A stretch of 7,189 nucleotides of DNA from NCBI GenBank assembly GCA_002068815.1, contig MWAC01000138.1, forward strand, positions 1 through 7,189, written 5' to 3'. Each line of letters opens with the position of its first letter. Position 1 is the stretch's first letter. Source of the DNA: Firmicutes bacterium ADurb.Bin467. GTDB taxonomy: Bacteria; Bacillota; Clostridia; Christensenellales; Aristaeellaceae. The translations under genes and the position numbers were made by a program. Of this stretch, positions 1 through 4,854 are shown one piece after another. The notes under the pieces were generated by a model, which was not told the origin of the DNA, searched no databases, and worked only from the letters and a program-made list of their open reading frames with translations.

Positions 1-226
1 CTTCCTTCCGGAAAACTCCCGTTATTCCTTCTCTGTATCGTTTTCAAGGTTCGCGTACCGCCCTCCCCGATCACCCTCCACGGGCGCCCGTTTCAAGCGG
101 CGAATGTTAGTATACCAAAACACAGGCGTCCTGTCAACCCCCATTTTTCAGTTTCATGCGTTTACTTTTTGTAAAACGAAAGAAGCCCGCGTTTCCCGCA
201 TATGTTTCCCGGAGGAGGGATTGTCT
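1..226. other. Non-coding upstream region between divergent genes
   Basis: I see no credible gene here. The part around 100-180 is markedly more AT-rich than the rest of the window. It holds a strong leftward promoter (see 109-137) and, at 159-178, an imperfect inverted repeat: CGTTTAC, five Ts, then GTAAAACG. That repeat could be a weak hairpin or an operator for the gene at 227. The leftward transcript would run through 1-102. Read on the minus strand, its last bases are purine-rich (GGAAGGAAG), which could be the ribosome binding site of a gene starting just beyond the window. I could not find a convincing rightward promoter for the gene at 227. Confidence 0.5.
109..137 (-). promoter_or_regulatory. 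Near-consensus sigma-A-type promoter facing left
   Basis: On the minus strand a perfect TTGACA -35 box (132-137) is followed by a 17-nt spacer and a TATACT -10 box (109-114). The bases just before the -10 are TGG, giving an extended -10. Transcription should begin near position 102 and leave the window on the left, so it must serve a divergent gene whose coding region is not visible. The match to consensus is strong, but activity is inferred. Confidence 0.75.
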
Positions 227-1369
227 ATGCGGCGCGCTGTTTCCATTTTATGTATGTTGGCGGTGCTCCCTCTGGCGCTCGCGTTCGCGCGCATCTTCGG
301 CGAGCTGCCGCCCGAGACCTCCGCGCTCGTCCGGGAGAAATACGCCACCTGGTCGGGCGTGCTGCGCGTCTGGGTGTACGAGGGCTGGGACGCGGGCGCG
401 ATGGGCTGGCTGAACCGCGCGATCGCGTCCTTCGAAAAGCAAAAGCCGGGCGTGTACGTGCAGGCGAAGTACGTGGACGCCGAGGCGATCCGAGCGTTCG
501 CCGAGAGCGGCATCAACCCGCCGGACATGGTGATCGTGCCGCCGGGGCTGCTCGCGGGCGCGGACAATCTGCTCGAGCTCGACGGGCTTCCGAAATTGAA
601 GGACGGCCTCGCGGAGTGCGGCGACGGCGCGCTCGCGCCGGTGATGATGGGCGCGTACGGCTGGGCGTACAACCGACGGATGCTCGACGGCCTGCCCGCG
701 AGTTGGGAGGCGACAAAGGTGGCGTCCCCGGAGGGGTCGGACTGGTCGAGCCTGCCGATCGCGCTGGTGCCGCTGTGCTCCGGCGCGACCGAAGTCGAGA
801 TCGAGCCGCCCGGACTGGATTTGGGGCTTCCCGCCAGCGCGGACGTCGTCGAGTGCAGATTGCCCGCGGGCTTCGCGCCCTCGAAGGACGCGTATTCGGA
901 CTTCATCAGCGGCCGCGCCGCGGCGATCCCGGTGACGCAGCGCGAGGTCAAGCGGCTGACGGCGCTCGCCGAGCTCGGCCGCGGGCCGGACTGGGCCGTG
1001 TCCGCGTCCGGGAGCGCGATGCTCGCCGACCAACTGCTGCTGCTGGGCGTCGTCGACTGGCCGCGCGAAGACATACTCGACCGGCAGGCGCTCTCGATGG
1101 ACTTCCTCCGGCACTTGCTCTCGGACGAGGTGCAGCAGACGCTTTCGTCCGCAGGCGCGTTTCCGGTCGTCGCGACCGCGTCGCTGTACCAAAATCGCGC
1201 GGGCTACGACGGACTCGAGATCGCGTCAAACCTGCCGCTCATCGTGCCGGGCGCGTTCTCGTCTCCGTGGCGCGATTTGGCCGGGCAGATCGCCCAGGAC
1301 TTCTTCGCCGGAGGGGTGTCCGCACGGGAGGGACTGGACCGCCTCCGCGAAGCGATCTCTTCCACATAA
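227..1369 (+). CDS. Secreted extracellular solute-binding-like protein
   Basis: A 380-residue exported protein resembling family 1 (MalE-like) extracellular solute-binding proteins. The ATG at 227 is chosen because GGAGGAGG lies just upstream (211-218) and a signal peptide begins there: basic MRR, a hydrophobic core at residues 4-20, and a likely signal peptidase I site after AFA (19-21). An earlier in-frame ATG at 104 would bury the signal peptide. Fold-like features are the LRVWVYEGWD strand at the mature N-terminus (46-55), an amphipathic helix with FEKQKPGV (69-76), the PPDMVIVPPG segment (98-107), GAYGWAYNRRM (142-152) and the late FLRHLLSDEVQQTL...GAFPV pattern (293-314). These recur in sugar-binding proteins. 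There is no lipobox, unusual for a Gram-positive binding protein, and no permease or ATPase gene nearby, so the ligand is unknown and a transport role is only inferred. It converges with the SH3b gene. Confidence 0.6.
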   Translation: MRRAVSILCMLAVLPLALAFARIFGELPPETSALVREKYATWSGVLRVWVYEGWDAGAMGWLNRAIASFEKQKPGVYVQAKYVDAEAIRAFAESGINPPDMVIVPPGLLAGADNLLELDGLPKLKDGLAECGDGALAPVMMGAYGWAYNRRMLDGLPASWEATKVASPEGSDWSSLPIALVPLCSGATEVEIEPPGLDLGLPASADVVECRLPAGFAPSKDAYSDFISGRAAAIPVTQREVKRLTALAELGRGPDWAVSASGSAMLADQLLLLGVVDWPREDILDRQALSMDFLRHLLSDEVQQTLSSAGAFPVVATASLYQNRAGYDGLEIASNLPLIVPGAFSSPWRDLAGQIAQDFFAGGVSAREGLDRLREAISST

Positions 1370-1401
1370 AAAAGAGCGCCGGGGCCGCAGCCTCGGCGCT
1401 C
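1368..1401 (-). terminator. Intrinsic terminator of the SH3b gene
   Basis: Read on the minus strand, a perfect 8-bp outer stem (GAGCGCCG at 1394-1401 pairing with CGGCGCTC at 1374-1381) continues inward after one mismatch with a few more pairs and a tight loop. Six Ts follow (1373-1368). It begins about 10 nt after the SH3b stop codon. The T tract is complementary to the stop-codon region of the convergent gene ending at 1369, so the terminator overlaps that gene's end. On the plus strand there is no T run after the hairpin, so it should work mainly for leftward transcripts. Confidence 0.85.
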
Positions 1402-1411
1402 ATGCCATCCT

Positions 1412-2170
1412 TTAGTAGAGCTCGCTGTACCGGGACGACACCCAGCCGGTCTTGCCTTCGAAGGTCACCAAGTACCAGACGATGTCGCGCTCGTCGATGG
1501 CGTAGTCGTTCAGGTACACCGCGACGTCGCCCGCGCGCATCGTCCCCTTGTCGGCATAGCTGAGCCCGGGGCCGGTGCGGATGTTCAGCTCGCCGGTCGC
1601 CTCGACGTAGCTGCCGGAGTAGGTCGGGTCGCCCGTCTCGCCGCCGCCGGGTTCGCCGTAGACGAGCTCGCTGTGCTCGGAGGACACCCAGACGACGCCG
1701 TTCGAGTAGAACATCGCCTTGTACCAAGCGTTGCCGTGGGTGTCGTACCGGGTCTCGTCGAGGTATTCGATGCGCTCGCCATCGATGAGCGTGCCCATGT
1801 CGTCATAGCCGATGCCCGGGCCGGAGCGCACGTTCACGCGCGCGGTCGCCTGCACGCACAGCCCCCAGTAGGTGCCGCCGTCCTCGTAGAGCTCTGTATA
1901 CTTGGAGGAAACCCAGCCGTCGCCCATGTCCTCAAAAACGATGCAGTACCACGCGACGCCGCGCCAGTCGTATTGTGTGTCGTCGAGATACTCGGCGCTT
2001 TCGCCCTCGTAGAGAATGCCCAGCGTGTCAAAGCCGAGTCCGGGGCCGGTGCGGACGTACGTGTCGCCGCCCGTCGCAGTCACAGTTCCGGTCGCGAGTG
2101 CCGTGCCTGTCAGTGCGCCCATCAGAAGCGTCGCGGCCAGAACCACCGCAAGGATTCGCCCGATCTTCAT
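1412..2170 (-). CDS. Secreted protein with three SH3b-like repeats
   Basis: A 252-residue exported protein made almost entirely of three bacterial SH3 (SH3b/SH3_3) repeats at about 28-95, 105-170 and 188-252. Each repeat has the same frame: an (N/Y)(V/I)R(T/S)GPG turn, a G-T/I-(L/M) strand, a YLD/YLN strand, a WY pair and an ending WVSS.(Y/H)(S/T)EL. The ATG at 2170 is preferred over 2203 because AAGGGGAGG sits 8 nt upstream and the product then starts with a clean signal peptide (basic MKIGR, hydrophobic core, probable cleavage after ALA at 24-26). A Gly-rich linker (172-187) separates repeats 2 and 3. In this family SH3b repeats commonly bind peptidoglycan, often beside a hydrolase domain. 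None is present here, so a wall-associated accessory or binding role is inferred. It has its own promoter (2267-2295) and terminator (1368-1401), so it is probably monocistronic. Confidence 0.85.
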   Translation of the reverse strand: MKIGRILAVVLAATLLMGALTGTALATGTVTATGGDTYVRTGPGLGFDTLGILYEGESAEYLDDTQYDWRGVAWYCIVFEDMGDGWVSSKYTELYEDGGTYWGLCVQATARVNVRSGPGIGYDDMGTLIDGERIEYLDETRYDTHGNAWYKAMFYSNGVVWVSSEHSELVYGEPGGGETGDPTYSGSYVEATGELNIRTGPGLSYADKGTMRAGDVAVYLNDYAIDERDIVWYLVTFEGKTGWVSSRYSELY

Positions 2171-2266
2171 CCCTCTCGCCTCCCCTTGAGAGTGGGTTTC
2201 CATGAATCTGCGCGGCGACGGATTTACCGATGCTGCGCGCCGCGCACGCGCGCACTGTTCGCTTGG

Positions 2267-2295
2267 ATTCTACCACAATTCCCCAATTCTCACAA
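2267..2295 (-). promoter_or_regulatory. Promoter of the SH3b gene
   Basis: On the minus strand TTGTGA (2290-2295), a 17-nt spacer and TAGAAT (2267-2272) form a good -35/-10 pair, with TGG just before the -10 as an extended element. Transcription would begin near 2260, leaving a roughly 90-nt 5' UTR before the ATG at 2170. The spacer contains a direct repeat of CAATTC (plus-strand 2276-2281 and 2284-2289), which might be a regulator site. Confidence 0.75.
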
Positions 2296-2331
2296 GGTTT
2301 TTCGCGCGGCGCCGGGAAAAAATCCGCAGCC

Positions 2332-2361
2332 TTGAAATGGCGGGAAGGCCTATGGTATAAT
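2332..2361 (+). promoter_or_regulatory. Promoter of the HAD-rsmF operon
   Basis: TTGAAA (2332-2337), an 18-nt spacer and a perfect TATAAT (2356-2361) preceded by TGG (extended -10). The start point would be near 2368, giving a short leader of about 20 nt that contains GAGGAGGAA ahead of the ATG at 2390. It is divergent from the SH3b promoter, with only 36 bp between the two -35 boxes. A dyad with core CGGCGCCG (2307-2314) flanked by T and A tracts lies between them. Confidence 0.85.
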
Positions 2362-2389
2362 CGCTTGGAGAACATGAGGAGGAACGCGA

Positions 2390-3088
2390 ATGAAGCTGAT
2401 CCTGGACGCGGGCGGGGTGCTCGTCTATCCCGCCTTCGGAGCGTGGCACATCGGCCCCCTGATGATGGAGACCCGCGCGGTGGAGACCCTCGCGACCCCG
2501 GAATTTGTGCGGGCGCACGACCTGTGCCGCCATCACCTGCGCGAGGACGCGCGGATTGAGACCGAGCGGGAGGAACTCCCTTTCCGGCGCAAGTACCTCG
2601 AGACCATGAACGAGCGGATGCGCTGGGGCTTTTCGGACGAAGAGCTCGACATGTTCGCCCGGGACGTGATCGAAAACGCCAGCCGCCGGATGGGCCTGTA
2701 TTCGGACCTCCCGGACTACCTCCCGAAGTGGCAAAATCGCTACGGGCTGGGGCTTTTGAGCGACACGTCGCCGTCTCTTAAGCGGGTGCTCGAGGCGGGC
2801 GGCATCTGGCGGTACTTCGACGCGCACGTATTCTCGACCGACGTCGGCGCGATGAAGCCCGATCCGCGCATGTACGCGGCGATCGCGGAAAAATTAAACG
2901 CGGAGCCGAGGGACTGCCTGTTCGTCGACGATTTCGCGCCCAACCTCTTCGGCGCGATCGGCTTCGGCATGCGCGCGGTGCAGATGCTGCGCGACGAGGC
3001 GGCCGACCTCTGGCGCGCCGAGCGTTGGGATGGGCCGGTCGTCCGGGATTTCGCCGAGCTGGACAGATATGCCGAGTCCCTCGCCTGA
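2390..3088 (+). CDS. HAD superfamily hydrolase (subfamily IA-like)
   Basis: A 232-residue cytoplasmic HAD-like phosphohydrolase. The start is set by GAGGAGGAA 6 nt upstream and by motif I falling at the extreme N-terminus. Motif I is LILDAGGVL with the nucleophile Asp6. Motif II is LLSDTS with Ser124. Motif III is MKPDP with Lys156. Motif IV is FVDDF with Asp180/Asp181. A helical cap lies between motifs I and II (about 15-110), placing it with subfamily I enzymes. The residue two after the nucleophile is Gly8, where phosphatases usually carry the general acid/base Asp. DxG versions occur in YihX-like members, so this is a known variation, but the substrate cannot be read from sequence. The 3' end overlaps the next gene by 20 nt, suggesting co-transcription and possibly translational coupling with the rRNA methyltransferase. 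Confidence 0.85.
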   Translation: MKLILDAGGVLVYPAFGAWHIGPLMMETRAVETLATPEFVRAHDLCRHHLREDARIETEREELPFRRKYLETMNERMRWGFSDEELDMFARDVIENASRRMGLYSDLPDYLPKWQNRYGLGLLSDTSPSLKRVLEAGGIWRYFDAHVFSTDVGAMKPDPRMYAAIAEKLNAEPRDCLFVDDFAPNLFGAIGFGMRAVQMLRDEAADLWRAERWDGPVVRDFAELDRYAESLA

Positions 3089-4394
3089 ATTCGCCGCGTC
3101 GGTCGGCGCGCTGCTCGGCGACGAGTTCCCGGCGTTCCTCGACGCGCTCGAGCGGCCCCCGGCGCTCGCGATGCGCGTGCACCGGGACTGCGCCGCCGCG
3201 CGCGAGTTCGCGGTCGAGCCGGTGCCGTGGGCGCGCGATGCCTTCTATTTGAAGCCGGGCGCGAGACCGGGCGCGTCGATCGCGCACGCTTGCGGCGCGT
3301 TTTACCTGCAGGAGGCGAGCGCAATGCTCCCCGCCGCCGCGCTTCAGGCCGCGCCGGGCGAACTCGTGCTCGACCTGTGCGCGGCGCCGGGGGGCAAGTC
3401 GTCGCAGATCGCGCGCGACCTCGCGGGCGACGGCGTGCTCGTCGCGAACGAGATCGACCCCGCCCGCGCCCGCGCGCTCGCCGGCAACCTCGAGCGGCTC
3501 GGCGTTCCGAACGCGCTGGTCGTCAGCGAAACCCCCGCCCGGCTCGCCGCGAAGTGGCCCGGGATGTTCGACGCGGTGCTCGTCGACGCGCCCTGCTCCG
3601 GCGAGGGCATGTTCCGCCGCGATCCAAATGCGCGCGCCGAGTGGTCGCCCGAGGCGCCCGCGGGCTGCGCGAAGCGGCAGCGGCAGATCCTCGCGGAGGC
3701 CGCGAAGCTCGTGCGCCCCGGCGGCAGGCTCGTCTACTCGACCTGCACGTTCAACGCGCTCGAAAACGAGGGGACCGTCGAGGCGTTCCTCGGGGCCCGC
3801 CCGGACTTCTCGCCGCGGGATTTCGAAATTCCCGGCGTCGGCACGTCCGAACACGGGATGCTCCGGCTCTGGCCGCATCGCGCGCGCGGGGACGGGCACT
3901 TCGCCGCGCTGTTCCAAAAGGCGGGCGACGCGCCGATGAAAGAGGCGCTCCGCGCGCAAGCCCCGCCCCGGGCGCTGCTCGAGGCGTTCGTGCGCGCGCT
4001 GCCGCCGCTTTGCGCGGAGTTCCGCAAAATCGGCAATTGCCTTGCCGCGGTGCCGGCCGGCGCGCCGGACGCGTCCGGGCTCAAGGTCGTCTCCCCGGGC
4101 CTGCGGCTGCTGCGGTTCGAGAAAAACCGCGCCGAGCCGGAGCACGCGCTCGCGATGGCGCTCTCCCCGGGCATGGCGCGGCGCGAGGCCGCGCTCTCGG
4201 AGGGCGAGGCGCGCGCGTTCCTCGAAGGGCAATCGATCCCGCGCGCGGGCGAGCCGGGCTGGGCGCTCGCGCTGTTCGAGGGGCTCCCGCTCGGCTGGGC
4301 GAAGCTGGTCGACGGCGTGCTCAAAAACCATCTGCCGAAGGGCCTGCGAAGGTCGTTGACAAACTCCGCGCCGTCGGCTATAATACCCGCATAG
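3069..4394 (+). CDS. RsmF-like rRNA m5C methyltransferase (NOL1/NOP2/Sun family)
   Basis: A 441-residue SAM-dependent RNA cytosine-5 methyltransferase expected to modify 16S rRNA; the exact base is not inferable. Order of parts: an N-terminal RsmF-type segment (F8...LLGDEFPAFL, about 8-24); the SAM-binding loop DLCAAPGGKSSQIA (102-115) with the acidic NEID (127-130); motif IV DAPCSGEGMF (173-182), whose Cys176 helps release product; motif VI STCTF (224-228), whose Cys226 is the expected nucleophile; and a C-terminal PUA-like end with PLGWAKLVDGVLKNHLPKG (407-425). The size fits Firmicute RsmF-type proteins. The ATG at 3069 is chosen because the family N-terminus begins just after it; an in-frame ATG at 3030 also exists. 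No strong ribosome binding site precedes it, consistent with coupling to the HAD gene that it overlaps by 20 nt. The last 13 residues are encoded by sequence that also forms the metG promoter. Confidence 0.92.
   Translation: MPSPSPEFAASVGALLGDEFPAFLDALERPPALAMRVHRDCAAAREFAVEPVPWARDAFYLKPGARPGASIAHACGAFYLQEASAMLPAAALQAAPGELVLDLCAAPGGKSSQIARDLAGDGVLVANEIDPARARALAGNLERLGVPNALVVSETPARLAAKWPGMFDAVLVDAPCSGEGMFRRDPNARAEWSPEAPAGCAKRQRQILAEAAKLVRPGGRLVYSTCTFNALENEGTVEAFLGARPDFSPRDFEIPGVGTSEHGMLRLWPHRARGDGHFAALFQKAGDAPMKEALRAQAPPRALLEAFVRALPPLCAEFRKIGNCLAAVPAGAPDASGLKVVSPGLRLLRFEKNRAEPEHALAMALSPGMARREAALSEGEARAFLEGQSIPRAGEPGWALALFEGLPLGWAKLVDGVLKNHLPKGLRRSLTNSAPSAIIPA
4356..4384 (+). promoter_or_regulatory. 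Perfect-consensus promoter of the metG T-box operon
   Basis: TTGACA (4356-4361), exactly 17 nt, then TATAAT (4379-4384): both boxes match consensus at every position. It lies wholly inside the 3' end of the upstream methyltransferase reading frame. The predicted start point, near 4391, coincides with that gene's TAG stop (4392-4394). A strong constitutive promoter fits a T-box operon, in which control is exerted by attenuation in the leader. Confidence 0.93.
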
Positions 4395-4749
4395 GCGATG
4401 AAGGAAAGAGTACCTTCGCGCGTCCGCCTCAAGAGAGCCGGGGAAGCTGCAAGCCGGCGGCGGGACGCGGGGGGAACATGGCTCCGGAGCTTCGCGCGTG
4501 AAATTATGCCAAGGAGGAATAGGAATTTCTCCAAAGGGCCGAGGGATTTTCGATGCAGAACTAGGAGCCGGAGCGAGGCGTAGCGGGAGACCTACGTTGA
4601 GCGGAGAGCGACACGGTTCTGCGCGAAAAGACCCGGCGCGACGAGGAATTCATATTACGGATTGGCATTGGTAGTGCGCGGCGGGCCGTCCCGTTACAGG
4701 CGATCACGGAGGCACGCCTCGGCGTGCGAAGCAGGGTGGTACCGCGCGA

Positions 4750-4812
4750 CCGCGCCCCCGGCGGGGGCCGCGCCCCCAGCGGGGGCCGCGCCCCCAGCGG
4801 AGGCCGCGCCCC
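4750..4812 (+). repeat. 18-nt GC-rich tandem repeat in the T-box expression platform
   Basis: Three adjacent 18-nt units (4750-4767, 4768-4785, 4786-4803) plus a 9-nt partial fourth (4804-4812) lie between the T-box sequence and the terminator. Each starts CCGCGCCCCC, has a GGC or AGC centre, and ends in a G-rich arm (GGGGG, GGGGG, GGAGG). Each unit can fold as a small hairpin of about 6 bp with a 3-nt loop; the third has one mismatch. The partial fourth unit supplies the 5' arm of the terminator. Confidence 0.9.
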
Positions 4813-4832
4813 TATATTGGGGCGTTTTTTTT
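4807..4832 (+). terminator. T-box-regulated intrinsic terminator
   Basis: CGCCCC (4807-4812) pairs with GGGGCG (4819-4824) around the loop TATATT, followed by eight Ts (4825-4832). Its 5' arm is also the 3' strand of the T-box antiterminator, so the two folds are mutually exclusive. It should also end any transcript reading through from the methyltransferase gene, for which I see no separate terminator. Confidence 0.92.
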
Positions 4833-4854
4833 AACAAATTTGGAGGGGTTTTTC

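Larger units (their letters stand above)
4391..4832 (+). ncRNA. Methionine T-box leader (tRNA-Met-sensing riboswitch)
   Basis: The leader contains the T-box signature AGGGTGGTACCGCG at 4733-4746. Stem I shows the GATGAAGG...AGAGTA start (AGTA at 4409-4412), paired arms 4419-4425 with 4463-4469, and a distal hairpin GCCGG/CCGGC (4437-4441 with 4454-4458). On its 3' side GAAC is followed by ATG (4478-4480) and a purine, which I read as the specifier codon: Met, matching metG. Further helices include 4555-4561 with 4616-4622, 4579-4583 with 4592-4596, and a stem III-like hairpin at 4712-4727. The bulge UGGU (4737-4740) would pair with an ACCA acceptor end, that is, discriminator A. The antiterminator is AGGG plus GCG pairing with CGCCCCT (4807-4813), which is also the 5' arm of the terminator. 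Uncharged tRNA-Met should therefore allow metG transcription. At about 440 nt it is long for the class. Confidence 0.93.

Noticed and set aside
159..178. Terminator for an upstream gene
   Set aside because: The inverted repeat is AT-rich and imperfect, and has no T tract after it on either strand; at most a weak hairpin or operator.
104..226. N-terminal extension of the solute-binding-like gene from an ATG at 104
   Set aside because: It would put 41 non-hydrophobic residues ahead of a clear signal peptide and overlap the leftward promoter; the ATG at 227 has a strong ribosome binding site.
202..1563. Plus-strand frame overlapping the solute-binding-like gene
   Set aside because: Arg-rich translation without motifs. 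The other frame has a ribosome binding site, a signal peptide and family-like composition.
2778..4331. Long minus-strand open frame opposite the rRNA methyltransferase
   Set aside because: Arg/Ala/Glu-rich composition typical of an antisense shadow; the plus strand shows every RsmF-family motif.
4398..4583. Small upstream open frame in the metG leader
   Set aside because: No good ribosome binding site for its ATG, and the same bases form T-box Stem I and following helices.
4750..4812. Possible CRISPR array
   Set aside because: Units are 18 nt, directly adjacent with no spacers, and sit inside a T-box terminator region.
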